Of a stretch of DNA of 64,000 nt, positions 10,161 through 18,564 are shown piece after piece. The stretch's first letter is position 1. Each line of letters opens with the position of its first letter. The translations under genes were made by a program, and so were the position numbers. Source of the DNA: Beduini massiliensis (GTDB lineage Bacteria; Bacillota_I; Bacilli_A; Erysipelotrichales; Coprobacillaceae); the NCBI RefSeq assembly GCF_000829905.1, contig NZ_CDPP01000002.1, positions 248,001-312,000 on the forward strand, written 5' to 3'. The notes beneath the pieces are model-generated. The model did not search any database, was not told the origin of the DNA, and worked only from the letters and a program-made list of their open reading frames with translations.

Positions 10161-11290
10161 TATAATCTTGATTTAAAATCATCATAACCAAATTCTTTAA
10201 TCAAAACATCTTCTCCATTTACTTTATGTAAATAAATACTTGGCAAATTAATCCCATTAAATGTATTATTTTTTACCATAGAATAGATTGCCATATCTTC
10301 AAAAACAATGCGCTGACCAATCTTCAATGGCTGATTAAAGGAATATTCCCCAATCACATCCCCGGCAAGACATGTTGGTCCTCCCAATAAATAACTATAG
10401 GGCAGAACTTCAGGTAAATCACCGCCAATAATGCGCGGACGATAAGGCATCTCCAATACATCGGGCATATGACATGCAGCGGAAGTATCCAGGATACAGT
10501 TAATCACTCCATTGACATTAAAATCAAGTACTGAGGAAACTAAATATCCAGCGTCAAGGGCTACTGCTTCCCCAGGCTCCAAGTATACATTTAACTCATA
10601 TTTTTCCTGCATAAATTCAATACACTTGATAAGGGTTTCGATATCATAGCCTTCTTTTGTGATGTGATGCCCGCCGCCAAAATTTATCCATTTCATTTTC
10701 TTTAAATAAGTCCCATAATGCTGATCGATAATTTGCAATGTACGCCATAAAACATCTGAATTTTGTTCACAAAGGGAATGGAAATGCAGACCTTCAATCC
10801 CATCAAGCTGACCTTTTTTAAATTGTTCAAGAGTGATTCCCAAACGAGAATGACTGGCACAAGGATCATAGATTCCGTGATCCTGTTCAGAATATTCGGG
10901 GTTAATGCGTAATCCGCAGCTTATTTTTTTAGATGCATGATCCACTTTATCCTTGTACATTTCCCACTGATTAAATGAATTGAAAACAATATGGTCACAG
11001 TAATGTAAAATATCATCAAAATCTTGCGGAATATAAGCCGGGGAAAAGATGTGTACCTGTTTTCCCATTTCCTCATACCCCAAGCGTGCCTCATTAATTC
11101 CACTGGCAGTAATTCCGTCAAGGTATTTTCCAATTAATGGGAACACACTGTACATTGAAAAAGCTTTCGCCGCTAATAATATATGGCAGCCTGTACGTTT
11201 TTTAATGTCAGATAGAGTCTCAAGATTAGATATTAATTTTTTTTCGTCAATGATATAAGATGGAGTTTTGTATTGATTAAAATTAATCAT
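10160..11290 (-). CDS. nspC: Carboxynorspermidine/carboxyspermidine decarboxylase
   Basis: 376 residues from ATG 11290, one base after the stop of the preceding dehydrogenase; a TTG three codons earlier is less likely. It is a PLP enzyme of the alanine racemase-fold decarboxylase family. Visible motifs are LAAKAFSMYSVFP (Schiff-base Lys near residue 42), the glycine-rich INFGGGHHITKEGYD, and YLEPGEAVALDAGYLV. It decarboxylates carboxyspermidine-type intermediates made by the product of the gene just upstream. As last gene of speD-speA-speE-dehydrogenase-nspC it completes the aspartate-semialdehyde route to a triamine. Whether the real substrate is carboxyspermidine, carboxynorspermidine or carboxyaminopropylagmatine cannot be read from the sequence. 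Confidence 0.93.
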   Translation of the reverse strand: MINFNQYKTPSYIIDEKKLISNLETLSDIKKRTGCHILLAAKAFSMYSVFPLIGKYLDGITASGINEARLGYEEMGKQVHIFSPAYIPQDFDDILHYCDHIVFNSFNQWEMYKDKVDHASKKISCGLRINPEYSEQDHGIYDPCASHSRLGITLEQFKKGQLDGIEGLHFHSLCEQNSDVLWRTLQIIDQHYGTYLKKMKWINFGGGHHITKEGYDIETLIKCIEFMQEKYELNVYLEPGEAVALDAGYLVSSVLDFNVNGVINCILDTSAACHMPDVLEMPYRPRIIGGDLPEVLPYSYLLGGPTCLAGDVIGEYSFNQPLKIGQRIVFEDMAIYSMVKNNTFNGINLPSIYLHKVNGEDVLIKEFGYDDFKSRL

Positions 11291-11291
11291 A

Positions 11292-12497
11292 TTAGTCAAC
11301 CAACACCGGATTAAAAGATTCGTGCCATGGCAGTCCGCATTCGTTTAACTGTTCCATGAATGGATCAGGATCGAATTCTTCAACGTTAAACACGCCCGGT
11401 TTTTTCCATTTTCCTGTCAATACCATCATCGCTCCAATCATCGCCGGTACTCCTGTTGTGTAAGAAACCGCTTGTGATCCCACTTCCTTAAAGCAGGCTT
11501 GATGATCGCACACATTGTATAAATAATACGTTTTTTCTTTTCCATCTTTTACACCACTGAAAATACATCCGATATTTGTCTTACCTACTGTTCTCGGTCC
11601 TAAACTTGCAGGATCCGGCAATACTGCTTTTAAAAACTGCAATGGAACAATTTGCTTTCCTTCAAATTCAATAGGCTCAATAGATGTCATTCCGACATTT
11701 TCCAAACATTTTAAATGTGTTAAATAGCTCTCTCCAAAAGTCATGAAGAAACGAATTCTTTTAATTCCCGGAATGTTGATTCCTAAAGACTCCAGTTCTT
11801 CATGATGCAACAAATACATATCCTTTTTCCCTACTTCAGCAAAATCATATTCTCTTTTAATTTCCATTGGCTTTGTTTCTACCCATTTACCATCTTCCCA
11901 GTAGCTGCCATTTGCGCTTACTTCACGGATATTAATTTCCGGATTAAAATTAGTCGCAAAAGGATAACCGTGATCTCCGCCATTACAATCTAAAATATCT
12001 ATATAATGAATTTCATCAAACTCATGTTTTAAAGCATAGGCACTAAAAATACCAGTCACACCGGGATCAAATCCACATCCCAAAACTGCAGTTAATCCGG
12101 CTTCTTCGAATTTCTGTTTATATGCCCATTGCCATTTATATTCAAATTTTGCTGTGTCTAACGGCTCATAATTTGCTGTATCTAAATAATCAACTTTACA
12201 TTTTAAACAGGCATCCATAATGGTTAAATCTTGATAAGGTAATGCTACATTTATGCAGATATCCGGTTTAAATGCGTTCATCAAATCAACCAATTCTTCT
12301 ACTTTATCCGCATCCACTTGGGCAGTATGAATAATTGTTTTTGTTTTATCTTTTAATGCTTCTTTAAATGCATCACATTTTGACTTCGTACGACTTGCGA
12401 TCATAATTTCACCAAACACATCACTATGCTGACAGCACTTGTGAATTACCACCCCTGCAACGCCTCCAGCGCCAATAATTAAAGCTTTTTTTGCCAT
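11292..12497 (-). CDS. Carboxynorspermidine/carboxyspermidine synthase (saccharopine dehydrogenase family)
   Basis: 401 residues. The N-terminal Rossmann motif KALIIGAGGVAGVVIHKC binds NAD(P)H; the segment AVLGCGFDPGVTGIFSAYAL and the later saccharopine-dehydrogenase C-terminal domain follow. This family condenses aspartate beta-semialdehyde with a diamine (or agmatine) and reduces the imine. Its immediate neighbour is the matching decarboxylase, which supports the polyamine role over lysine metabolism. GGAGGAAGAAAA precedes the ATG. It lies 11 bases downstream of speE in the same operon. Confidence 0.9.
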   Translation of the reverse strand: MAKKALIIGAGGVAGVVIHKCCQHSDVFGEIMIASRTKSKCDAFKEALKDKTKTIIHTAQVDADKVEELVDLMNAFKPDICINVALPYQDLTIMDACLKCKVDYLDTANYEPLDTAKFEYKWQWAYKQKFEEAGLTAVLGCGFDPGVTGIFSAYALKHEFDEIHYIDILDCNGGDHGYPFATNFNPEINIREVSANGSYWEDGKWVETKPMEIKREYDFAEVGKKDMYLLHHEELESLGINIPGIKRIRFFMTFGESYLTHLKCLENVGMTSIEPIEFEGKQIVPLQFLKAVLPDPASLGPRTVGKTNIGCIFSGVKDGKEKTYYLYNVCDHQACFKEVGSQAVSYTTGVPAMIGAMMVLTGKWKKPGVFNVEEFDPDPFMEQLNECGLPWHESFNPVLVD

Positions 12498-12508
12498 TTT
12501 TCTTCCTC

Positions 12509-13348
12509 CTAATGTTTTTCTAACATATCCAATACATAAGTCGGCAGTTTAAAACAGCCGCTATGTAACTCTGTATTATAATATTTTGTTTTTAAGTTTA
12601 GTTTATTCCAAGATGATACATCTGTTTCAGGGTCCATCCCTTTACTAGCGAATCCAAATAGCCAATGACCAGATGGATAGCTGGGGATATGTGCCTGATA
12701 GACTTTTGCCAGTTCAAATGTCGAAGCAATCTTTCGATGAGCACGCATCATTGCCAAAGCATCTTCACTGTAATAAGGACTTTCATGCTGATTAATTAAA
12801 ATACCATTATCTTTTAATGCCTTATAGCAGTTTCCATAAAATTCTTTTGTAAACAATCCCTCACCGGGACCAAAGGGGTCAGTTGAATCGACTATGATTA
12901 AATCATATTCATTATGGACCGTCCTGACAAATTTTAATCCATCCTCGTAAAATATAGTGACTCTATGGTCATTAAAACTCTTAGCTATTGAAAAATATTG
13001 TTTACACACCTCTACTACTAATCGATCGATTTCCACCACATCAATTTTTTCAATGGATGGATAACGAATTAATTGATTGACCGTACCGCCATCCCCTGCA
13101 CCAATCACTAAGATTTTTTTAATTTGCGGATTAACTGCCATCGGCACATGAGCTATCATTTCATGGTAAATAAATTCATCTTTTTCTGTCAACATGACAA
13201 CCCCATCGAGTGTCAGAATTTTTCCAAATTCATAGGTTTTTAAAACATCAATACGCTGAAATTCACTTTGTTTACTATAAAGATGTTCATCTACACGAAT
13301 GGATAATTTAACGTCGTCTGTATGTTTTTCACTGTACCATAATTCCAT
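12509..13348 (-). CDS. speE: Spermidine synthase (polyamine aminopropyltransferase)
   Basis: 279 residues from ATG 13348, preceded by GGTGGAGGTGGAGTA; the upstream in-frame extension belongs to the end of speA. SpeE moves an aminopropyl group from decarboxylated S-adenosylmethionine to putrescine. Conserved motifs are TLDGVVMLTEKDEFIYHEM, the nucleotide-binding GAGDGGTVNQLIRY, VVEIDRLVVEVCKQYF, and the catalytic DSTDPFGPGEGLFTKEFY. Its start shares one base with the speA stop (TAATG), so translation is coupled. Length is normal. Confidence 0.96.
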   Translation of the reverse strand: MELWYSEKHTDDVKLSIRVDEHLYSKQSEFQRIDVLKTYEFGKILTLDGVVMLTEKDEFIYHEMIAHVPMAVNPQIKKILVIGAGDGGTVNQLIRYPSIEKIDVVEIDRLVVEVCKQYFSIAKSFNDHRVTIFYEDGLKFVRTVHNEYDLIIVDSTDPFGPGEGLFTKEFYGNCYKALKDNGILINQHESPYYSEDALAMMRAHRKIASTFELAKVYQAHIPSYPSGHWLFGFASKGMDPETDVSSWNKLNLKTKYYNTELHSGCFKLPTYVLDMLEKH

Positions 13349-14799
13349 TACTCCACCTCCACTATATTCAAATAATTTAAGTCCATATCTTCTGTTCCGG
13401 TTAATACACATCCTTTTTCTTTAGCGAAATCAATATATTCTAAAATATCTTTCGTTATTTTTTCTCCTGGAGCCAAAATAGGAATGCCCGGAGGATAACA
13501 CATCACAAATTCCGCACATACCATCCCTTCGGTTTCCTCAATCGCTACAGCTTTCTTATTGGCATAAAATGCAGCTTGAGGGGAATAAACCACTTCCGGA
13601 TCAATATATTCATGATCGTAGAGTCCGCTGGGATCTTTTGAAGCCGTTCGACTGATTTCGGCTAAAGCAGCGATCAGACGCTCAATTTCAAAGGGGCGAT
13701 CTCCTACGGAAATAATCGCTAAGATATTACCGATATCCCCAAATTCTATTTGTATATCAAAATCATCTCTTAATATATCATAGACTTCAATTCCAGCTAA
13801 TCCCATTTGACGAGTATGAATAGAAAGCTTTGTTATATCAAAATCATAAAGATCATCACCGTTGCATAATTCTCGACTGAAAGCATAAAGTCCTTGTATT
13901 TTATTAATTTCCTGACGAGCATAATCTGCCATTTCGACTACTTTTTTAAAGATTTCTTTTCCATGAATCGCTAATTCGCTTCTGGCAATATCCACTGAAG
14001 ACATCAACAAGTATGAGCCTGAAGTCGTTTGTGTCAGGTTGATTACCTGTCTCACATAATCCGCATTCATTGCCTTACCTAAAAGAAGCAATGAGCTTTG
14101 TGTCAAACTTCCTCCTGTTTTATGTGTACTGACAGCTGCCATATCTGCTCCTGCTGCCATTGCATTGACAGGCAGATCTTCACCAAAATAAAGATGTGTC
14201 CCGTGTGCCTCATCCACTAATACTTTCATGCCTGATTGATGCCCTAAAGCCACAATTCTTTTTAGATTTGAACAAATTCCGTAATAGGTTGGATTATTTA
14301 CAAGAATGGCTTTAGCGTCAGGATGTTTTTTTATTGCAGCTTCTAAATCCGCTATTTTCATTCCAAGGGAAATTCCAATCTCTTTAGACATCCCCGGATT
14401 GACATAGACAGGAATGGCCCCAGTAATAATCAGGGCATTGATGGCACTGCGGTGAACATTACGTGGCATGATAATCTTATCTCCACGCTTACAAACGGAC
14501 ATGATCATTGCTTGAACCGCACTGGATGTTCCATTCACCATGAAGAAAGCATGAGCAGCACCAAAAGCCTCTGCCGCTAGTTCTTCCGCTTCTTTTATAA
14601 CTCCAGTCGGATGGCATAGATTATCAAGAGGTTTCATCGAGTTGACATCGACATCCAAACAAGCTTGTCCTAAGAAATCTGTTAAGCGTTTATTTCCTCT
14701 TCCTTGTTTATGTCCCGGCACATCAAAAGAGACAATGCGGTTACGCTTATATTCATTAAGTGCTTCATATATAGGAGCACGTCTTTGATCCTCAATCAT
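13348..14799 (-). CDS. speA: Arginine (Orn/Lys/Arg class) decarboxylase, PLP fold type I
   Basis: 484 residues from ATG 14799 (GGGAG eight bases upstream), overlapping the end of speD by 8 bases. It is the short Bacillus SpeA-type member of the group that contains arginine, lysine and ornithine decarboxylases. Motifs are [38 protein letters not shown] and [16 protein letters not shown] with the PLP lysine at residue 227. Bacillus-type homologues decarboxylate arginine to agmatine; lysine or ornithine use is possible. No agmatinase or agmatine deiminase gene is in the operon, which matters for how putrescine or spermidine is reached. Confidence 0.9.
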   Translation of the reverse strand: MIEDQRRAPIYEALNEYKRNRIVSFDVPGHKQGRGNKRLTDFLGQACLDVDVNSMKPLDNLCHPTGVIKEAEELAAEAFGAAHAFFMVNGTSSAVQAMIMSVCKRGDKIIMPRNVHRSAINALIITGAIPVYVNPGMSKEIGISLGMKIADLEAAIKKHPDAKAILVNNPTYYGICSNLKRIVALGHQSGMKVLVDEAHGTHLYFGEDLPVNAMAAGADMAAVSTHKTGGSLTQSSLLLLGKAMNADYVRQVINLTQTTSGSYLLMSSVDIARSELAIHGKEIFKKVVEMADYARQEINKIQGLYAFSRELCNGDDLYDFDITKLSIHTRQMGLAGIEVYDILRDDFDIQIEFGDIGNILAIISVGDRPFEIERLIAALAEISRTASKDPSGLYDHEYIDPEVVYSPQAAFYANKKAVAIEETEGMVCAEFVMCYPPGIPILAPGEKITKDILEYIDFAKEKGCVLTGTEDMDLNYLNIVEVE

Positions 14800-15562
14800 A
14801 TATATTTCTCCCACTATAAATTTCTATCATTTCTTTTCTTAAACTCTGTGTAATCTGCAACCGTTCTTCTGGGGTTAATTCATACGTATCTATTTTAAAT
14901 AAATAATTTTGTAAGATAATATCTTTGATCAGTAGTCTGGAATGAAAAATATTAGACTGATAAACATTCACATCGACTGCATCGTACTTCCTTTTTATCT
15001 TATCATCGATATAATCCTGAATAGAGGTGATATCATGGTCAATAAAGCATTTTTTGCCATTTAAATCTCGCGTAAATCCACGTACCCGATAGTCAATAGT
15101 AATAATGTCTGAATCAAAGCTTTGAATAAGATAATCAAGGGTATCAAGAGGAGTAATCTCACCGCAGGTTGATACATCGATATCTACCCTAAAAGTAGCA
15201 ATGGATGTTTCCGGATGATATTCGGGATAAGTATGCACTGTAACATGCGATTTATCTAAGTGACCTACAATGCTTTCCCCATTGCCGTTATTATTAATCT
15301 TGAATTCTTCGGAGATCATAAGTGTAACACTGGCTCCTTGTGGTTCATAATCCTGTTTAGAAATACTCAATACCTTTGCCCCTATCATTTCCGTAACTTG
15401 ACAAAGAATATTGGTTAATCGCTCAGAGTTATACTGCTCATCAATATATTTAATATAATCAAGCTGTTCCCGTTTGGTTTTAGCGTAACATACATCATAT
15501 ATGTTGAAGCTTAAAGTCTTAGTCAGGTTATTGAAGCCATATAATTTTAATTTTCCATCCAT
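14792..15562 (-). CDS. speD: S-adenosylmethionine decarboxylase proenzyme
   Basis: 256 residues, the long enterobacterial-type SpeD class rather than the short 120-residue type. The proenzyme cuts itself between Lys104 and Ser105 in [19 protein letters not shown], turning the serine into the pyruvoyl cofactor. [19 protein letters not shown] carries further conserved catalytic residues. The product, decarboxylated S-adenosylmethionine, feeds SpeE two genes downstream. AATGGAGGAACCGTT precedes the ATG. It is the first gene of the operon and lies only 25 bases after a strong terminator at the end of a leader of about 290 bases, so it is very likely controlled by attenuation. Confidence 0.95.
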   Translation of the reverse strand: MDGKLKLYGFNNLTKTLSFNIYDVCYAKTKREQLDYIKYIDEQYNSERLTNILCQVTEMIGAKVLSISKQDYEPQGASVTLMISEEFKINNNGNGESIVGHLDKSHVTVHTYPEYHPETSIATFRVDIDVSTCGEITPLDTLDYLIQSFDSDIITIDYRVRGFTRDLNGKKCFIDHDITSIQDYIDDKIKRKYDAVDVNVYQSNIFHSRLLIKDIILQNYLFKIDTYELTPEERLQITQSLRKEMIEIYSGRNIYD

Positions 15563-15586
15563 AACGGTTCCTCCATTGTATAATAT

Positions 15587-15608
15587 AAAAACGCAGGCAA
15601 TGCCTGCG
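15587..15608 (-). terminator. Intrinsic terminator in the speD leader (attenuator)
   Basis: On the minus strand CGCAGGCA and TGCCTGCG form a perfect 8-bp inverted repeat around a single T, followed by TTTTTAT. It sits directly between the leader and the speD ribosome binding site, where it would shut the whole operon unless it is read through. Confidence 0.85.
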
Positions 15609-15609
15609 A

Positions 15610-15639
15610 TTAAGATAGCTGAAAATAATAGTTCACCAT
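15610..15639 (-). CDS. Candidate nine-residue leader peptide before the speD terminator
   Basis: ATG GTG AAC TAT TAT TTT CAG CTA TCT TAA (peptide MVNYYFQLS) lies on the minus strand and ends one base before the terminator stem. AAGAGATGAA upstream is a weak ribosome binding site. An alternative overlapping ATG gives MKW only. A ribosome stopped at this TAA would cover the first arm of the terminator. Translation is not shown by sequence alone. Confidence 0.4.
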   Translation of the reverse strand: MVNYYFQLS

Positions 15640-15856
15640 TTCATCTCTTGATCTAATCCAAGCATTAATACTTAGTATAGTCACAAGTTTACACCTGTCT
15701 AAAATCGGCTTTTGACCCGGCTGTCCGTCTGGCCTTTAACACTGTCGTGTGGTCAAAAATAAGAAATAACTTATTTCGTATGTTCTTATCGAACGCCAAG
15801 ATGCGTTCTCCAAAATTAGTGTGATGTATGAAATAGCTTCTTGTTATCACGAACTC

Positions 15857-15885
15857 AGTATATCCATTTTGAAATTTCTTGTCAA
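15857..15885 (-). promoter_or_regulatory. SigmaA promoter of the polyamine operon
   Basis: Minus strand TTGACA (15885-15880), 17-base spacer, TATACT (15862-15857). Transcription should start near 15850. Confidence 0.8.
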
Positions 15886-15933
15886 TATATTTTTAAATAT
15901 ATTAAACAAATTGTTTCATATTAATAAACTTAT

Positions 15934-15941
15934 GCTATAAT
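15934..15941 (+). promoter_or_regulatory. Extended -10 promoter for the hypothetical-cupin pair
   Basis: A TG followed by one base and a perfect TATAAT (15936-15941), 19 bases upstream of the ATG at 15960. The -35 region is poor (TTGTTT at a long spacing). Confidence 0.55.
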
Positions 15942-15959
15942 TTTAAAGAGGTGAGACTT

Positions 15960-16394
15960 ATGTATAAAATAGATTCATTTTCTTATCAATGTGGTATTAT
16001 GGATTGTTTTAATGAAATGGTAAAAGCCGGTTTAAAGCCGATGGCTCTGGCACATCCTTTTAAAACGCCGCAGGAACGTGAAGTATTTATTCCCTTTGTT
16101 AACCAAATAACAAAACAATATGAAAACTATTATTACTTAGATAATGACCCTTTAATCACTGATTTATTTGCTGCATCATTAAACCTGAATACGTACAATA
16201 TTATTTTTTATCGTGATGAAGCAGCCATTGAAAAATATAAGGAATTAAAGGAAGCAAAGAAACAGGCTATTGCGAATAAGCATTATCAGGAAGTTAGAGA
16301 AAACATTGCCTATAAATTTGGTCGTTTGCTCGGTTATCCTGATTCTCATATTCAAAGGTATATTGAAAACAATAATGAAAAGGAGGAGTATTAA
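15960..16394 (+). CDS. Conserved hypothetical protein, 144 residues
   Basis: I do not recognise the family. The ATG at 15960 is favoured over a GTG at 15951 because the latter lies inside the ribosome binding site AGAGGTGAG. There is no signal peptide or membrane segment. The protein has a mixed N-terminal half (CGIMDCFNEMVKAGLKPMALAHPF) and a charged helical C-terminal half (EKYKELKEAKKQAIANKHYQEVRENIAYKFGRL is helical in character). Its stop overlaps the ATG of a cupin gene (TAATG), so the two are co-translated and probably act together. It is divergent from the polyamine operon and shares its upstream region. Confidence 0.75.
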   Translation: MYKIDSFSYQCGIMDCFNEMVKAGLKPMALAHPFKTPQEREVFIPFVNQITKQYENYYYLDNDPLITDLFAASLNLNTYNIIFYRDEAAIEKYKELKEAKKQAIANKHYQEVRENIAYKFGRLLGYPDSHIQRYIENNNEKEEY

Positions 16395-16864
16395 TGTCAG
16401 GCATTATCGTGACCAATCAAAAAAAGCTTATCGCCCATCATAAAGATGAGCACAAACCGTATGAATATTATAAATATGAGGTCACTCCTCGCCAGGATTT
16501 TTCGCAGGCATATATCTGCTTTTATGAAATACCACCACAAAAATATAATTATCCTCTGCACTATCATGATTTTAATACAGAAGCATTTTATATCATCAGT
16601 GGTGAGGGATTATTAATTACAGAGGAAGAATCTACTTCAATCAAAACCGGAGATATTATCGTGTGTCCCTCTGGCAAAAAGGGCGGACATCAATTATTTA
16701 ACAGTTCATCTTCTGAACCACTTACTTATGTTGATTTTGATACGACCCATTCCCCTGATGTCTTGCATTATCCACATTCTAAAAAAATTGGTATTATTGA
16801 ACATAATGTTTCAAGTCAGTTTTATAAAGAAGAAGAACAAGCGGATTATTACGAAGGGGAATAA
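16394..16864 (+). CDS. Cupin-domain protein
   Basis: 156 residues. The first cupin motif is visible as PLHYHDFNTEAFYIISGEG (metal ligands His, His, Glu), then TGDIIVCPSGKKGGHQLFN as the second motif with its His. This is the single-domain double-stranded beta-helix fold seen in metal-dependent isomerases, dioxygenases and small-molecule-binding proteins. The precise reaction is unknown. AGGAGGAGTATTA upstream. The gene is coupled to the unknown protein before it. Confidence 0.85.
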   Translation: MSGIIVTNQKKLIAHHKDEHKPYEYYKYEVTPRQDFSQAYICFYEIPPQKYNYPLHYHDFNTEAFYIISGEGLLITEEESTSIKTGDIIVCPSGKKGGHQLFNSSSSEPLTYVDFDTTHSPDVLHYPHSKKIGIIEHNVSSQFYKEEEQADYYEGE

Positions 16865-16865
16865 A

Positions 16866-16914
16866 AAAACTTAGTCAAGAATTCTCAAACCAAAGAATTC
16901 TGCTAAGTTTTTAT
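16866..16914. terminator. Bidirectional terminator between the cupin gene and queT
   Basis: AAACTTAG and CTAAGTTT enclose a second pairing of two GAATTC-containing arms (AGAATTC each). T-rich tracts follow on both strands. Confidence 0.8.
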
Positions 16915-17384
16915 TTTGTTATATAATCCATAAATTTTCTATTTTTAGATAAGGTTTCAAATAAAACAGCCCCGATGAGTAAAACTGCCAATTCTCCTAT
17001 CCAAACATAGACTGCGTTAATGATAAATGGAAACCCAAATGCCAAATGCAATTCAAATCCAATGATTACACCGGTAATGAGAGCCCCTACAAATGCAGCT
17101 AAATATTTATTTTTCATTTTATACATTGCAATGCAGACCAACAAAGTACTGAATGTTCCAAAAACCATATCAAACCATCCTAAAGTAGAGGGAATATTAG
17201 CAATAAAACATCCAATGACTAAACCTGGTATATATTTCTTATTATAAAAGGCTAAAAAAACTATGATCTCTGATAGTCTAAATTGAATTTCAGAATAGGC
17301 TAATGGTGCAATCGCAAGTGTAAAAACTGTATAAATACAAGCTATAATCGCATTTTGGGCAATTAATTTCGTATTAAATTTCAA
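16911..17384 (-). CDS. queT: QueT family transporter for queuosine precursors
   Basis: 158 residues from a TTG at 17384, chosen because AAAGGAG lies 8 bases upstream; a GTG at 17426 has no such site. About five to six membrane helices are visible. The segment RLSEIIVFLAFYNKKYIPGLVIGCFIAN and FGTFSTLLVCIAMY match the QueT (DUF988) family, predicted substrate-binding S components for uptake of queuosine precursors, usually energised by an ECF module. With tgt-queA-queH in the same window and no preQ1 biosynthesis genes here, uptake of preQ0/preQ1 followed by tRNA insertion is the likely physiology. Confidence 0.88.
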   Translation of the reverse strand: MKFNTKLIAQNAIIACIYTVFTLAIAPLAYSEIQFRLSEIIVFLAFYNKKYIPGLVIGCFIANIPSTLGWFDMVFGTFSTLLVCIAMYKMKNKYLAAFVGALITGVIIGFELHLAFGFPFIINAVYVWIGELAVLLIGAVLFETLSKNRKFMDYITK

Positions 17385-17444
17385 CAAATTCGCTCCTTTC
17401 AGTTTTTGTTTCCACTTGTATGTCACCTCATTGAAAACATAATT

Positions 17445-17473
17445 ATTCTAGCGAGTTCTTTTTCTTTTGTCAA
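17445..17473 (-). promoter_or_regulatory. SigmaA promoter of queT
   Basis: Minus strand TTGACA (17473-17468), 17-base spacer, TAGAAT (17450-17445). The short leader that follows has no recognisable preQ1 riboswitch. Confidence 0.75.
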
Positions 17474-17497
17474 TAAAAAAGCAGCTATTAAATAGCT
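17474..17497 (-). terminator. Terminator after the lactonase gene
   Basis: Minus strand AGCTATT/AATAGCT hairpin followed by GCTTTTTT. It overlaps the stop codon of the lactonase gene and lies beside the queT -35 box. Confidence 0.75.
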
Positions 17498-18506
17498 ACT
17501 TGCAGACACAAACCGGCCCCGGTATAGAGAGGTGCTGATCTAAACAGATTAATTCATCATTTCCGATTTTCATGACTTCTAAACGGTTTTTATTCTGACT
17601 TGCAACCACCAGATAGTTTCCGATTACATTAAAATCACGAGGATTTTCTCCTACCTCATAAAAACCGATTAATCCAATTTTTCCGGTTTCCTGACTTATT
17701 TTATACATGGCAATGGAATTATGTCCTCGATTTGAAACAAACAAATACTTTTCATCCTCACTCATACGGATCGCAGCAGCTGAGCTTGCTTTGTTAAAGC
17801 CATGAGGCAGACAGGAAATTTTTTGTCTTAAGACAATCCCGTCACTGCCACAGTCAAATACCATAATGTTATTAGCAATTTCATTGACTAAATACGCATG
17901 TTCTCCATTACTAGAAAAAATCATATGACGAGGACCGCTGCCTGGCAATACATTGATGCAAAGATTCTCGTTTTCTTCAATCTTTCCGTCTCCATAATGA
18001 TAGAGAACAATCTTATCACTACCAAGATCTACACTGTATAAATATTTTTTCTCCGGTGTAATTCCAACGTAGTGAGGGTGTGGCTGTGTTTGACGTTTAA
18101 ATAAATCCGGTCCCATCCCTCGATGATAAACAACGCATGTTTTTTCTACCACCTTATGATCTTCCAATCGATAAACTACAGTTGTTCCAATATGATAGTT
18201 AGCGGCATAAATATAATTTTTATTTGGATCTAAACAAAGATGTGTATATGATCGTCCATGAGAACTGCAATGGCTTAATTCTTTCAAAGTATCTCCCACT
18301 ACTTCAAAACTGCCGATTCCTCCTCCATTAGGCTTTTTAGTCGCATTTTTATATGCAACATACAAATACTGATCTTCTTTTATCAAGTAAGAAGCAAAAT
18401 CCGTTGTTTCAATTTTATTTTTTAAGTCTAAGTGTCCTGCTTCATCAATACTGCAAACATAGATTCCTTTTTGCTTGCCATAACTTCCTACGTAAAACGT
18501 TGTCAT
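17496..18506 (-). CDS. Lactonase family protein (6-phosphogluconolactonase-like beta-propeller)
   Basis: 336 residues of the seven-bladed propeller lactonase family (YbhE/Pgl type). Repeated blade motifs such as HLCLDPNKNYIYAANY, HPHYVGITPEKKYLYSVD, GSGPRHMIFSSNGEHAYLVN and SEDEKYLFVSNRGHNSIAMY are visible, and the end ENPRDFNVIGNYLVVASQ is typical. Members hydrolyse 6-phosphogluconolactone or related lactones in the cytoplasm. AGGGGGGAAAACG precedes the ATG. No other pentose phosphate gene is close, so the in vivo lactone is open. Confidence 0.88.
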   Translation of the reverse strand: MTTFYVGSYGKQKGIYVCSIDEAGHLDLKNKIETTDFASYLIKEDQYLYVAYKNATKKPNGGGIGSFEVVGDTLKELSHCSSHGRSYTHLCLDPNKNYIYAANYHIGTTVVYRLEDHKVVEKTCVVYHRGMGPDLFKRQTQPHPHYVGITPEKKYLYSVDLGSDKIVLYHYGDGKIEENENLCINVLPGSGPRHMIFSSNGEHAYLVNEIANNIMVFDCGSDGIVLRQKISCLPHGFNKASSAAAIRMSEDEKYLFVSNRGHNSIAMYKISQETGKIGLIGFYEVGENPRDFNVIGNYLVVASQNKNRLEVMKIGNDELICLDQHLSIPGPVCVCK

Positions 18507-18564
18507 CGTTTTCCCCCCTTACTAATTTAATTATATCAATTTATCCCTTAAAAAGATAACTATT

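Larger units (their letters stand above)
15563..15850 (-). ncRNA. Structured 5' leader of the polyamine operon, candidate cis-regulatory RNA
   Basis: About 290 bases between the predicted start of transcription and speD. Stems I can see in order on the minus strand: GAACGC/GCGTTC (near 15785-15808), GAAATAA/TTATTTC, then TTTTGACC/GGTCAAAA (about 15713-15758) closing two inner hairpins (ACAC/GTGT and GGC/GCC), then ACAGGT/ACTTGT with a GTAA loop, then a CTAAGTA/TGCTTGG hairpin, and finally the terminator. I do not recognise a known riboswitch class in it. Ligand and mechanism are unknown; the layout fits transcription attenuation by S-adenosylmethionine derivatives, polyamines or a leader peptide. 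Confidence 0.55.

Noticed and set aside
15709-15760. Guanidine-type (mini-ykkC) riboswitch in the speD leader because of ACGA and ACGG loop sequences
   Set aside because: The two ACGR tetramers are present, but they are not closed directly by GC-rich stems as that class requires.
17385-17445. Possible preQ1 riboswitch in the queT leader
   Set aside because: The A-rich stretch followed by an AAGGAG site recalls a preQ1-I tail, but the required GG-rich 5' arm with its CACCC partner is missing and no pseudoknot pairing could be drawn.
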